Notes: generated from the letters alone by a model not told the origin. A stretch of 64,000 nt of DNA from Heterobasidion occidentale (GCA_039111635.1 JBCAQO010000004.1:2232001-2296000), one strand, 5' to 3'. Positions 1 through 12,946 are shown, counted from the first letter of the stretch. Numbers and translations are program-made.

Positions 1-1602
1 TTTTATTTGTGTTTGTAAGTAGCAAAACTTGCTCTAGCCTCAAGCGCTGCAGGTCAAGTCAATATCTGCGCTCGGTTCGGATCTAGACCAAGTGCATGTG
101 CACCCAACAGCTGTGGGGCGACGGAGTTCAGGGCCTTCTGTCAACAAAGTTCGTGGGCAACCTTAACCGTCCGGACCTTCCCTTTGGTTTCAAGTCCGTC
201 GGCGCCGATTGGTGATGGTGGCAAGGCGCCATCTCATCAGCAGCACGGCACATGGCATCATCCCGTTCGAGAACGACGAGAACGGCATGTGTTGGGGGCA
301 TGTGTCCCCGCTACGCGCCCCGTCTTCGCGACATCACGACAAGAGGCACGCGATATACGTAACGCGTTACCCCGGGCGATTTTCCGAGCCCGAGACTCTT
401 GAGCCTGGGGCTCTAAATCTAGAGAGAAGACCGTGTCAGAGGGTGCAGAAGGCGCGGGAGCACACAAGCTTTGGGATTTTCAAATGGGCTAAAACGGGTG
501 CCGCGACGTGTGACCTCCCCTTTCGATGGCGCGAAACGGGGGCGGGCAGAGCGCCAAGGTGGTAGCCTCAAGATGGACATCCTCAGGTGGTCTGCGTTGG
601 GAGGGCAGGCGGGTCAGCGGATGCGCGACGCGCGTCGATCGCCTACTGACTATTATGTGACAGAGAGAGATTTCAAACGGTGCATCTTGTCATCTGTGAG
701 GCTGCCAAAACCTGGTGCGTGGTGGTCTGCTAGTTACGGCAGGGTCATCGGCTGAGACCTGCCGTAGCGGCTCGCAGGCGGTTCGGCTTACTAGGTCTAG
801 AATTTCCGAGGGGAGAAGACCTCCATGGTCGAGGACGAAGAGGGTTTGGTCGTGGCGCTATACAACACGCTATATTTGGAGAGAGTCCAAAACCCCCGGA
901 CGTTCTCCGTCAGGTCGAGAATGACTGCTCGTGAGATGCTCATATAAATGTAGAATGGGCTCCAATGTTGTGCAATCTCGCGCGAGGCGGTCTTCGAGCC
1001 ATGCAATCGAGACAGCCGACATTAAAGGTCGTTTTGGCGCCAGGCAATCGGAGGTCGGATGCTGTTGGGTGGCAAGAGGTAGCGACAAGCCGAAGCATCC
1101 TAGCGGCATATGTCGTGATTCGACGAGAGCAACGATGTGTGTCAAGCGCACGCTTTTGCCCTGTCACAGTCGGAACGCGTTCTTTATGAATAAAGTGCGG
1201 GGCATGGGAGGAGAACGAGCGCGAAGTGCGTGCGACTGGGCAGCGCTGATAGAATAACGTAGACTTGGCAGAGAAATGCGTGAGCACGCTAGGACGCAGG
1301 TGGGTGGCGCGCTGTGGTGGCGAGCGAGGTGAAACCGACGCGTTCGTGCATCACGTGTGTAATCTCACTCGCTGGGATTTTCGCGAACGGCACGTTCGAA
1401 GTACGCATCCCCGCAAATGGACTTTTTGCGTCCGCGTCGAGGATGCACGGTGGGTTTCGTGTTCATCAGCCGGAGGATATTTGGGGAAGGGCCGAAAATA
1501 AAGTGAAGGGAGGGTAGGGTAAGCGAAGTACCGCCACGGTTCCTTGCGTTTTACCCCGCATTCGAGATGCGATCTGCACGTGGCCAGGTTGCCGGGCCCG
1601 CC
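1..1602. other. Left-edge region without a supported gene
   Basis: About 1.6 kb of GC-rich DNA. Only short overlapping reading frames on both strands, none with recognisable motifs or a convincing exon chain. A TATAAAT lies at about 944-950 on the + strand, but no credible coding sequence follows it. It may hold the promoter of the F-box gene and the end of an off-window gene. Confidence 0.5.
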
Positions 1603-1609
1603 TATATAG
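1603..1609 (+). promoter_or_regulatory. TATA box of the F-box/LRR gene
   Basis: TATATAG about 140 nt upstream of the ATG at 1747, followed by a CT-rich stretch typical of fungal start regions. It lies downstream of the in-frame ATG at 1567, so it favours 1747 as the start. Confidence 0.55.
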
Positions 1610-1746
1610 GACCCGTCCGTCTCATCCAACGCACCCCGTTCCGACCCATCTCTGCGACCTTTCTCTCTCTCCCAGTACACCTCCATCGATTGAAACAATC
1701 CCAGACACCGAAACAACTAACCGTCGGATCCCGAACGTGTCTACTA

Positions 1747-4194
1747 ATGACGTCCTGCGTCAACTCATACCCTCCTGAACTCCTCTCTACCATCTGTGCC
1801 CATGTCTTTGCCGCCGGCCAACCCTCATCCATACCATCCCTAGACCCCCTCTTCCTACAAGAAGCTGGGGTACCCTCGTCCCTTCCCTCCTCGTACCCGC
1901 CCGCTAACTGGCCCGAACCCATAGCCCGTCGCACCCTCGCCAATCTCTCCCTTGTCAGTCGCGCATGGTCCGAAGCGGCCAAGCCCTGGCTCTGGCGCAA
2001 GATCGAGGTTCGGTTGCCCGCAGCTGGCTCGCGCTTGTAGAGGAGATCGCCGGCGACGAGGACGAAGAGGCGGACGTAGAGCAGGCTGCGCTTGTCGTCG
2101 ACCGGAGCATCTCGGAGGCGGCCAAAGCTGCGCTCGCGATGCGTACGGCGACCGGAGAAGAGCCGGACCAGGACGCAGCGATGAAGCTGAAGGAGAGCAT
2201 CCTCGAATCCCTGAGTGGCCCCGATAGCTCTATTCCACCGGAACTACTTTCCCCGCCCGCGTCGCGAGATCCGAGTCCTAGACGCGCGAAGAGCAAATCA
2301 CCGGCGCGATGGAAGCTCATGCGCTCGATTTCGGACGCTGTGCAGGACCTTATGGGCCGCGACGAGAACGGGATGTACGGTACGTCTTTCCGGAATACCA
2401 GCGGCATAAAGCGCTGTTTTCTGACAGCTGCGTATTTTTTGGCTTCGGCATGATCAGTCCCCGCCGTGCATGATCCGCGACCTGGTCGCTATGTGCGTCA
2501 TCTTGACTTCAACCACTTTCGGACGATTGGCATGCGCCGCTCTGTTGAAGAGGGCGTCAATAGCCGTTTTGTGACGGGTGGGCGTCTGGAGACAGTGCTC
2601 AAGGTACGGCCCATATGAATATTTCATGTCCCGTGACCAACATTCACGTCTGATTTAAGGAAGCCCCGAACCTCACTGTCTTTGGTGCGACAGAGTACAT
2701 GGATGGTGCACTGACCTTGCCAGTGATCAAAGAACTCTTTATGCGTGGTGCACCCTCTCGAGGGCGTGGACAGCCTCTCCGAGGTCGTGGTCTTATCATT
2801 GAGGATCCGAACGATGTCGAGGCCGAGGACAATGCGAGGCGTCGGGAGTGCAAGGAGATTGAGGCTGTCGACCTCACGGGTTGCGTCAGCATCGTTTTCG
2901 TCAATGCCCTGACAGAGTTCGTCAACGAGCTCTTGCTGCCTGCTGCTGAACTAGATTCGTCTTTCGTTGAGGACGAGGATGCGAGGTCTCCATTGGAGCG
3001 CGGGCGGTCTAGTCGGTCGTCTAGATCATCACGGCACCTAGACGAACCTGTGTCTTTCCCAGGTCTCCAGCGTTTGAGTCTCCGCGGTGCCAAATCCATC
3101 CCGCCAGCCATCCTCAACCCATTCGTCCTCGCGTTCCCCTCCCTCACGCATCTTGACCTGTCTTGCACGCGTGTGACTCCCGATTTTTTGAACGTGCTCG
3201 GGCTTTCGCAGACTGTCCGACTCCGTTCACTCTCTTTGGGACGCTGCATTCGTTTGACAGGTGAAAGCATTCGCGACTTCCTCATCTCAGCCCCAGCAGT
3301 TCGTGACTTGACAGAATTGAACCTCTATGGGGATGGCACGTTCCCTTGTCCCCTCTCGTCATCGGAGCTGCGTGACATCCTCACAAGTGCCCCGTGTTTC
3401 ACATCTGGGGAGCTACTCTACCTGGACTTGTCCAGCGCCCAACTGACCCCGGAGCTCTTCGAGGTGACAGCCCCGCAGCCGAAACTGAGGTCATTGGGCC
3501 TGTCATCCATCCCTCACTTAAGGCTTGATGCCATCGTCAACTTTATCAAAACGAAGACTCCTCAGGTCGAGGTCGTCACTCTTGTGGGCACGTCACCTGA
3601 TCTAGGCTACGGCGAAGGCGTAGTAACGCAACGAGGATCCGGACGCAAAGCTCCCATTGTGCTCCATGCACAGTTCATTCGCCCGTTGTGCACACCTCCG
3701 TTCTCTTTCAGCATTTCTGGAAACAAGCCTGCTCAGGATGCTCCGACCCGGCTCCGCGTGATCGAGCTTGCGACCCCTTTGTTGGCGAGCTTGGGTGCTG
3801 GCGCGGAGTCGTGGAGGATCATCAAGTCAAAGGGCGGCCGCGGGTGGTATGTGGACACGGCTACTGGGTGGGTTGCGCAACCGCGCGCGGAAGGGCTGGC
3901 GTCGGAGGTGCCCGTATGGAGGCGGGATTTGGCCAAGGCGCACCCTTGGAGGGAGGCGCTGGAAACCCTCGCGGACGCGAATGGCAATGTGGGCAGTGGC
4001 GTTGGGTGGCACGCAAGGAAAATGGAGGTGAGTGCGAGGCTCGGAGATGACGGCTTCACTCCCTTCCTTTACCTGATCTCGCAGCCCACGTTCAGCGCTA
4101 ACACATTGTCCCTAAATAGGTACTCCATGGGCACGGTCTCCTAGGGCGTGAAGATGGGCTGTATGGTGCCGTCTCATTTGCGTACCAAGGATAA
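1747..4194 (+). CDS. F-box / leucine-rich-repeat protein (AMN1-like), with a one-base frameshift
   Basis: Four exons: 1747-2379, 2458-2603, 2660-4027, 4120-4194. The N-terminus (about residues 1-90) is F-box-like, with YPPELLSTICAHV followed by LSLVSRAWSEAAKPWLWRKI. Exon 3 carries leucine-rich repeats such as LTHLDLSCTRVTP and LRSLSLGRCIRL. Known role of the family: substrate receptors of SCF ubiquitin ligases; the target here is unknown. Reading breaks at 2017-2019: the first frame stops after VRLPAAGSRL, while the family-like continuation SWLALVEEIAG sits one frame back, as if one C were missing from a CCC run. With one base restored the exons sum to 740 codons plus stop. A roughly 19-nt intron would be needed otherwise, which is implausible. 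The last exon, LHGHGLLGREDGLYG, is recovered only by splicing at 4028-4119. Confidence 0.8.
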
Positions 4195-5032
4195 ATAGGG
4201 CACAGCCGCAGCGCCTTTTTGCGCGGTATACGTATCTGTCTTGTTCTCGAAGCTTGATAGGAAAAACACACGAATAGCGCGTACTGCGCAGTGCGCACGG
4301 CTGTCCTGCAGGTTCTTTTTCTAATGCCGTGTATCTCGGATACCACTACTCTACGTACCGTCAGTACGTGGAAGGGAGAAAAGCGCTGCTGGGCTTCGAT
4401 TCCTCCGTTTTTTGGGGTTTATTTGAACTTTGATTCCTATCTTTTTCTGCTTTGTACTCACATTTACTCACCTCTAATTCTCGCTTGTACAGTAGTAGGA
4501 AGGGGTTTACGCGGTCGCTTTGACAAATGAAAGACAATTGTCGCCACTGTTTTGAGTTTGCTTTTGTCGATCAGATGCTGTGCGGCGGCGCTACAGCTAC
4601 TGCGGGCCGCGTCGGATGGTTGAAAACCGGCATGGACCCACATTGTGGCGTGAGCATTGACCGCCACCTGTTGTGACTGGAAAACACTGCACTCAGGTCC
4701 TTGTATGGCTGTGTTGTAGTAGAAGCGAGAATTGGGGCGATAGAGAAAGCGCAGACAGGCGCTGCAGGCTCATATGTTGTTTATTTGAATGTCCGCCGCA
4801 CCACCTGCGAAAGCCACGGTCTCAAAGCCTTTTCGCCATGCAGTGGCAGTGGGGCGTCGTCGGTAGCATATAAACATCAGCGCTCCGCTCTTCCATTCCC
4901 CCTCAACAACTGTTCCGTGTCTTCCCCTTCCGTCCATTCGATTCCCTTGACGAGTGAGTCTCCGCTGTCCCCATTCAGTTATTGGATATAGAGCGCTTCG
5001 GTTGACCGCTCCTACCCCTGCGCGTAGCATTC
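4195..5032. other. Intergenic region with the VCX1 promoter
   Basis: No coding sequence seen. A TATAAA at 4869-4874 lies about 160 nt upstream of the antiporter ATG and is followed by a CT-rich leader, so it is the likely core promoter. Confidence 0.5.
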
Positions 5033-7956
5033 ATGTCCAGTAACTCCCATCTCGTGTACTCCGCAATTCCTCCTCCTTCCACAGAGACATCCGCGCCTCT
5101 GACAGCGCATATGGCCAACGGATCCTCGATTCGCTCCCGCCAAAGCATTCCTGCTGGCGCGTCTGCCACACCGGACGTGGGTGCTACTGCACAAGATGAC
5201 CGGCCGTCGTTTCGGTCGGGGAGGCGGGCGTGGGTGAAGGCGTTCATCCGTCGGCATAGGCCTCAAAGACCTGTCGGGGATGCTCCTACGGCGTGGAGAA
5301 GCATAGTGGCCGTAGTGACCTCGTCCTGTGAGATCAACGCCTTCGTTTGTGACCGCATCAAAACTCACCGCACTCCCCCCCTAAAGACATCAACATCCTG
5401 CTCGTCTTCATTCCGGTTTCCGTACGTCCATACGTCCATTTCTCTGGTTGGGTAACCCTGACACTCCTATAGTGGGCCATGCACTTTGTCGACATGTCGG
5501 ACACTCTCATTTTCGTCTGTGAGTCCATTCTCTCTATCTTCTCATCTCCCTTGCAACGCTGTGGCTCACTCCAATCTAGTCTCCTTTTTGGCTATCATCC
5601 CGCTCGCAAAGGTATTTTTACTTTACTCCACTTGTTCCACCCACATCCATTGAATGACGATCGGTATCCACCTAGCTCCTCGCGTTTGCCACCGATGAGC
5701 TTTCATTACGCGTTGGTCAAACGTTGGCAGGTCTCCTCAATGCGACACTCGTAAGTTTCATACCATCAGCCTCAGCCTCACCCTTATTTTTTTGGACCCT
5801 GAACTGATTGAACGCTGTTTCCTTCAGGGTAACGCGTGCGTATCCACGGCTTTTTTTACCCGTTCTAATCTCACGTAAATATCTGATCAGCGTGGAACTG
5901 ATTGTAGCGGCAAGTACCTCTCCTCGTATCATCACAATAGGGTCTCATAGCCTTGGCTTTGATATAGATCATCGCTCTTACTCAATGCAAGCTGCGCATC
6001 GTTCAGTCTTCCCGTGAGTGTCCTTGCCCCTCATTTACCCCAAATTTCCATCTGTGGCATGATGCGCGGGCACCGTGGACCAGAAATGTTGCCGAAGCAT
6101 CTCCGTTCTTCTTCCGCATTGCCATGCCGCCTTACAGCTGTATGCCCCAAAATTAGACGTTTGGCAACGCGTCTCAGCATCGTGGCATGGAGGCAGGAAT
6201 CCTCTGCATGCACGCAAATGTTCAACTTGCCTGTTTGGGATTGCCACGGTGACCCAGGGTCGGGTCCGCTCCTGCCATTTCGGCGCTGACGGCGCTTCTT
6301 CTCTTGATCGCGCGGGTTTTGAATTCTTACTGACGATGACGTCGCCATCTGTTCACAATCGTAGTGGTCGGCTCCATCCTCAGTAATCTGCGTAAGCCGC
6401 TGCTCCCTCCATGCGCACGCTCCCTCTAATCCTCACGTGCAGTGCTCGTCCTTGGAATGTGCTTCTTCGCCGGAGGCACCCGCTTTTCCGAACAAGGCTT
6501 TGGGATCAGTATGTACCCTCCATATATCGTTGATGACCCTGGTTTTTTGACCGTTTCCGTGATTCAATCAGGCGCCACACAGCTTAATTCGTCTTTATTG
6601 ACAGTGAGCGTCATTGGTGTGTTGCTCCCGGCTGCGTTCCACATGGCTGTCACGCCAGACAGCAGTACAGAGCAAGACCCGCTCTCAGACTCGGCGGAGA
6701 GCCGATATTCTGAAACTGTCTCACGGAGTGCGCCCATCTCTCTCTCATTAGAAATGAGCATATCTCATTTAGAAAACTCTCTTCATCTTTAGGTGGCTAT
6801 CGTGTTATTGTTCAGTGCGTTCCTCATATTTGTATACACTATCCTTGTTTCTCTTACGATGGTCCCGTCGATCAGTCTACGGCAGCTACCTTGTATTCCA
6901 GCTGTTCTCGCACAAGAACTGTACGAGGACGACCACCCTAATGTCCAGAAATCGGTTGCCTACAACCGTCATCCAGAGAGGAAAGAGCCTGTCACTGATG
7001 TCGAGGCCCGCGCACAAGAGAAAGAGGAAGAAGAGGAAAAACCCCAAATGAGCGTGAGCGTGACCGTCGCCCTTCTAGTCATCGTCACAGTGGTATGTTA
7101 AATTCTTCGTTTTCCTGGTCGTCCGCGGGGTATCAATCATCTTCACTTTGACTTGTAGCTCGTCGCTGTCACTGCCGAATTCCTCGTCGATTCGATCGAT
7201 GGCTTGACGGCCAAGGGAGCCATCTCGGACGAGTTTGTTGGTCTTATTTTGTTACCAATTGTTGGAAACGCTGCGGGTAAGCACATTGTCTACCAGTATA
7301 TTCTTCGTCAAACTTAATAAGCTAATGATTCGTGCAGAGCATGTCACCGCTGTCACCGTGTCAGTCAAGGACAAGCTTACACTTAGTTTGGGCGTCGCTG
7401 TTGGGTCAAGTATCGTAAGTACCCCCGGTTGTCATTTTTTGCAGGACACTCATTCCGCCTTTTGCAGCAAATCGCCCTCTTCGTCATTCCGTGAGTATCG
7501 CTCGAGAGCCACTTGCTTCCTGAATTCACACAATATTCAATAGCTTCATCGTGACCCTTGCATGGATGATGGGCAAGCCATTGACACTTCTCTTTGATCC
7601 TTACGAGTCTATTGTCCTCTTCCTCGCAGGTGCGCACTTATTTCGTTGCTCTTCCTACTAAATGACCAACGTCTTTGTCCGCGCAGTCTTGACCGTCAAC
7701 TACATCGTACAAGACGGAAAGTCAAATTGGCTAGAGGGGATGATTCTCATGTGTCAGTAATCCTTTTCATTCATGACTTGACCTAACCTGACGCGATGGA
7801 TGCGAACAGGTCTCTATGTCATTGTCGCCATCTCATTCTGGTTCTACCCTGGTAAGTTCGGGTTGGGTCACCATATCTCGCATTGTACACGGGACTGAGC
7901 CGTGCTCGCTCTTATTAGGATCGCAACAGAACGCTTTCCTTAACCCATCGTGTTGA
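5033..7956 (+). CDS. VCX1: Vacuolar Ca2+/H+ antiporter, VCX1/CAX type, with a one-base frameshift
   Basis: Membrane exchanger that moves cytosolic Ca2+ into the vacuole against H+. Both signature repeats of the CaCA superfamily are present: LNATLGNAVELIVAIIAL in the first half and PIVGNAAEHVTAVTVSVKD in the second, each holding the ion-binding Asn-Glu pair. Hydrophobic segments continue to FWFYPG near the C-terminus; stop at 7954-7956. At least a dozen short introns, including a GC-AG intron and one of 351 nt. Reading breaks near 6919: FQLFSHKN is in one frame and LYEDDHPNVQKS one frame back, as if a C were missing in AAC(C)TG. The splice leading into VAIVLLF at 6793 has no good GT donor. The middle of the protein is therefore less certain than its ends, but family membership is clear. 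Confidence 0.9.
5910..5967 (+). other. GC-AG intron in the VCX1 gene
   Basis: The conserved run VELIVA-IIALTQC requires splicing from GCAAGT at 5910 to AG at 5966-5967. No GT donor restores the protein, so this is a non-canonical GC-AG intron of 58 nt. Confidence 0.75.
6014..6364 (+). other. Unusually long intron (351 nt) in the VCX1 gene
   Basis: Donor GTGAGT at 6014 and acceptor TCGTAG ending at 6364 join QSS to LVGSILSNLL. No nearer acceptor gives the conserved sequence. The other introns of this gene are about 45-100 nt. I see no gene inside it. Confidence 0.7.
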
Positions 7957-8408
7957 TATGCCGCATTTCTTTCCACACTCTTTTTCACCTTCACATGACC
8001 TGGCAGCTTTTTTCATGCCTCCATTGGGACGTGCGGAGTGAATGCTAATGTCGGTATGTAGCGAGCTGAGAGGTCACGATGTCTTGCTTCTCGATTGTGC
8101 TGTTCACACACTACGACGGGTCCATGAACTGTCTCCTATTGCGTATTGTCCTTCGTTTAGATTAATTTTATACCCCGCGAAGAAAATCAGATACGATGTC
8201 CTGGGCAGTGTTGATACTCACATACTGTTGGTGGATGATTCTCTAGTCCATTTGTCTGCGCGTGTCTGTGTTATTACTTGACACTCATGATTATTAGTGT
8301 ACACCAGATATATTGTTGGCTGTACAATGTTCGGAAAACAAGAGACAAATACAGTAAGACAGAGTGCCTCACAATGTCATGATATAGAGTGAGCTACATA
8401 GATACAAC
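7957..8408. other. Convergent 3' intergenic region (VCX1 / FOX2)
   Basis: The 3' flanks of two tail-to-tail genes. AT-richer than the coding flanks, with no reading frame of note. Confidence 0.5.
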
Positions 8409-11400
8409 CTAGAGTTTTGCTTTCAGGGCTTTGCCGGAGTCTACAAGTGTCGCCGCAGCCGCAGCCAGGACAGTAGTCCCGCGCTCCTTGACCTTCGTCT
8501 CTGGAGCAGACTGTATGAGGGAGTCGCCCGTTAAGACAAGACAATAGGTAACTTACGGAAGATGACCTTGCCGCCCTCTCTCCACATCTCGGTAACGAGG
8601 GTCTCGCCCGGATAGACGACGCCGGCGAATCTGCCAAATCATTCGGCTGCGCATTCGGGAACAAAACAACGGAGATGCGTACCGGACTTTGATGTCTTTG
8701 AATTCACCGAAGGTCTTCAGGACATGCTTCCCCGAAATGCCCAAGAAGCAGAGGCCTGGCACGACGTGGGGCAATTCAGCGGGAATACCAAAGATAGCTC
8801 TAGCGCTCATGGCGTACCATGGAGAATGGGCTTATCGAAGCCTCCTACTGCAGCGAACTCGGGCAAGATCTACACAAGATAGGAAGTCTGTCAGGTTACC
8901 TCGCAATTCACGCAGCTTAAGGTAGATGCGCACGTGTAATGGATTGGAGTCCCCGCTAAGGCTAAAAAGGGATTGAGGATAATGAGCAACGGCTGTGCGG
9001 CAAGTTCGGATAGTAAGTAGAAGCATGAGACTTACCGATAGAGAGCGGCCTGTGAGGGCACGGTCTGTTCCTCGACGACAGCATCAGGTTGTCTCTTGGG
9101 GGGCGTGTTGGCAGCAGAAGCAGGGCCGCGATCTTCATAGGCGCGTCATGAAAAATCACCCCAAATCAATGATACAAATCCTCATGGTAGACGTGACTGC
9201 TGCCTACCTTTGCCATTACGTTTCCCCCCAAACCCTCCGGCACCACGGATAAAGACGGTCGACTGGTTCTCGAAGATGACCTTGCCTGTATGTTTGTCCT
9301 TGGTTTCCACAATGGACGTCACGGCCGCTGCCTTGCCCTTGTCTAGAACCTCGAAGAGTCTGTTATCGCCTCGACCAGTCAGCTCGTCATCTGGTAGAAC
9401 AATTTTGGAGATACAAACCTTGCTTCACTCACGAGTTCGCCACTTGTGGGTATAGGTGCCTTGATGGAGAGGTATTGCTCTCCGTGAAGTAGTTTTGCCT
9501 GCACGATGCAACACGCATCAGTCATGTTCTGTGGAAATCAAAATAACAGCGAGTGAACGTACAGGGTTGAAATTTGGCAACCAGTCCAAAGGCAGGCCGC
9601 CACTGGCCAGGAATTGGGGAATTACACCAAAGGTTGGAAGGGCCGAGAACTGGTCATGACCTTCATAGGTCCATTGGAGTTCCTTCTCGGTCGCTCCAAT
9701 CCCAAGATTGTATAGGATGACATCACGCTCCGTGAAGTTGTACTCGACAAGCTCTGGCACAGCTTTCTTCGCCTCCTTGACGATGTCGGCGTCTTCGGGG
9801 TCAGCGTAAGGGCCGTCCTCCGATGAATCTGCACCCTCATTTCCGAAGTTCGCCATGATCTATCGAACACGGTGAGAGCATGCCGCAACGGTGATTAACA
9901 CCAACTCACCTGCTCCATGCCTTCCTGCGTTGAAGTAGGATGTGTTGCACGACCGTCCTCTTCACACACCTCAGTCAGCTAAACAAGTCACGGTCGATAG
10001 ACTGTTGGAGTTCACCGAAGTTTGTGATCACATTCCATTTGGCGAGAACATCTTCTGGAGTGAAGGGCTTCTTCACGGGGAACCCGTGACCTCCGGCTTG
10101 TTGCCAGCGAGTCTGGGCCGCCCAACCCCCAGAAATTTCAAACAGAGCCCCTGTCGTTTCTTCATTATCTGTAGTCTTCAAGTTAACTATCATCTCGTTC
10201 GAAGTGCGTGTTGAACACACCTGAGCTAGTCAAATACCCGACAACAGGAGCCACGAAGTCCGGCTGAATGTTTATGAGAACTTTGTCTGGAAAGGAATCA
10301 ACAAATTGACAGACCTTGAATGCGTCAACCATCTCTTTGGGCCTGGTGTACAACTTTGTCAATCCTGGAATCGGAGAAGATGGAAGATTTCAGGCGCATA
10401 CCAGATCGTCATCGTCATTGCAGTACCCGCGGAGGGAGCAATAGTGTTGGCAAGAATATTATATTTCTTGCCCTCAATGGCCAACGTCCTTGTGAGACCA
10501 AGGATGGCGGCCTTTGCCGTTGAATAGTTTGCCTGACCGAAGTTACCGTCTAAGTTAAATTATGAGTTGAATGGCAATGAAGTGATTCTATTGAGATGTC
10601 TTACAGATGCCAACACCTGAGGCCGTCGTGACGATGCGGCCGTACTTCTGCTTTTGGAAGATTGGCCAGACAGCCTTGGCACACTGTGAACCTAGTTAGT
10701 ATGCCCCTCATGATAAGAGGCCCCTCGGACGCACTTTGTAAGTTCCCCTGTTTGATAGATAGATTATTTATTGCTATTCAGAGAAGAGAACCCGTGAACG
10801 TACCTCAGGTGAACTGCAATGACTGCGTCCCACTCGGGTTCAGTCATCGCAGTGAATGACTTGTCTCGCAGGATACCAGCATTCGCGACTAAAATATGCA
10901 CTCCACCAAATGTATCGAGAGCCGCCTTAATCAAAGCATCGCCGTCCTCTGCTGAACAAACAGCAGCAACAGCCTTACCGCCAGCTATACATTCAAGGAG
11001 ATGGAAAGTCAATACAACAGCACACGCAATTCCGGTACAATTTACCTTGCTTGATTTCATCGACAACGGATTGTGCACCCTTCTCACTGACATCGTTGAC
11101 CACGACGTTAGCGCCGAGACGAGCGTACATCAAGGCGTATGCCCGGCCAAGCCCGGCGCCGGCACCAGTGATGATGGCCGTTTTGCCATCGAATCGGACC
11201 TCCGGCGATGCTTGAGTATTGGCTGGCTGACTCTTTGCTTGCTCAAGTTTTGCCTTCAATCAAAACGACAAGTCTCAGCAATCGAAGAACGAGGTTGAAT
11301 CGAATGATTCTGCGTACTACAATGTCTGTGTCTGCCATGCTCTCTGGGCTACAGACCAAATTAACAAAAGCTGGAAGAGAAACAATTCGAACGCCTTACT

Positions 11401-12619
11401 GGTCAGCGTTGGTGAAGTCGGTGAGGTCACTCCACCGCTGTTTGACCTGGAGTGAAGTATCGGAGGCCATGATGAATGTCACAAAACCTTCCAGGAATAT
11501 GAGGACCTACCGCTGATGGTGTGAAAGATGCATCCGTCTTGAATATAGCGCCTTTGCTACGTTCCCAGCGAATCTCGGAAACATAACCAGCACCAACGAC
11601 AAACACTTTGCCGCTAGCCTCTGGACCCTCCGGATGCGTGACGGCAACAACAAATGGGGCAACAAAGTCAGGCTGTGGTGATGCCGTCAATATCATGGGA
11701 TTTTGAGTCATGTTACGTTGACTTGCCTTGAGATTGGCGAGCATTTCGGGAGGCATGATGGTCTCGGTCATGGCGGACGCAGCCATCTATGGAATATCAA
11801 TGTCATATTTGGAGCCGATACTTCGAAGTGTGACGCACAGGTGCAATTGCCGTTGCCTTGATGTTGTACTTCGCACCCTCTCGTGCAAGGGTTTTCGTGA
11901 AAGAGATGAGACCCATCTTCGCGGCACTGTAATTGGCCTGCCCGAAGTTGCCTAACCGCCGGATACAACAAATTTGTTAACATATGTATTCCGTTTGTCA
12001 CGGAAAACGAGCGCACCGAACAAGCCGGCAGCGCTGGCAGTGTTCACTATACGTCCAAACTTCTGCTTGCGGAAGATGGGCCAAGCAGCTTTCGTGCACG
12101 CGAAGGCACCCTTCAAGTGAACTTCTTGAATCTGGTCCCACTCTTTGTCCGACATATTTTTGAACCTAACACAACCATAAGCACGCTAATATCCACCAGT
12201 CCGCCCACTCAAACTCACCCCTTATCCCGAAGAATACCAGCATTGTTAATGAGAATAGTGACGCTGCCAAAGGCATCCACTGCTGTCTTGATGACTGCGA
12301 CACCGTCTGTTGCCGACGAGCTGTTCACGACAGCACTCCCGCCAGCTATAGCGAATGCATAACGATGAGCAATCTGGCGCCTGGAGTTCAGATGACTCAC
12401 GCACCAGCTTTGATTTCGTCGACGACCTTTTGAGCCGCTGCCTGATTGAAGTCATTGACGACCACGTTTGCGCCTCGAGAGGCGAAGAGAAGAGAATAGC
12501 TAGTTCCATCGTCTAGTATCAGGCACGTCCCTTCAGCATCGAAACGGTACTCACGCCTTCCCCAAACCGCCGCCGGCTCCAGTCACAACAACAGTGTGGC
12601 CCTTGAATGATAGAGACAT
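8409..12619 (-). CDS. FOX2: Peroxisomal multifunctional beta-oxidation enzyme (two dehydrogenase domains plus hydratase 2)
   Basis: Catalyses hydration of trans-2-enoyl-CoA and oxidation of (3R)-hydroxyacyl-CoA in peroxisomal fatty-acid breakdown. Domain order: a first short-chain dehydrogenase starting [20 protein letters not shown], with [11 protein letters not shown] holding the Tyr-x3-Lys pair; a second one with [14 protein letters not shown] and [11 protein letters not shown]; then a MaoC/hotdog hydratase 2 with the motif LSGDSNPLH. Roughly 900 residues over many short introns, the usual size and architecture of fungal FOX2. The C-terminus is KALKAKL-stop, and AKL fits the PTS1 consensus for peroxisomal import. 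The start is the first ATG before the Rossmann motif. I checked every exon junction I could and found no frameshift. The 3' end faces VCX1. Confidence 0.93.
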
Positions 12620-12946
12620 GTCGAGAAATCTGGCTGGGGTAGATATAAGTGGATGAAGACAAAGTGCAAGTGCGCGTCTTAAAGCTGGGGCTGGCGGGAG
12701 TAACTTGACCGAAGCATGTGAATGGTCATCGGCGTGATTGCTGGGCGCTTTACCCCAGAATATAACGTCAGCGGAATGTGTCATCGAGGGGGCGAGTGTG
12801 CGTGAACGTTTCGGCGACATCCCTCCAAACTTCGGGCTGACGAGAGGGGAAAAATACATTGAGAGACATTCACAGGATTGTCATGTCGGAAAGCTAGAAA
12901 GCAATGGACTCAAGTAGTAAGTGACGAGTTATTCAAGACTCTGCAA

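Noticed and set aside
1567..1746. In-frame N-terminal extension of the F-box gene from ATG 1567
   Set aside because: A TATA box at 1603 lies inside it and the sequence is low-complexity leader-like; the F-box starts well from 1747.
2014..2039. Micro-intron to explain the F-box frame change
   Set aside because: It would be about 19 nt, below any known spliceosomal minimum in fungi; a one-base deletion is simpler.
6057..6290. Box C/D snoRNA in the long VCX1 intron
   Set aside because: An ATGATGC and CTGA-like pair exist but are over 200 nt apart with no terminal stem.
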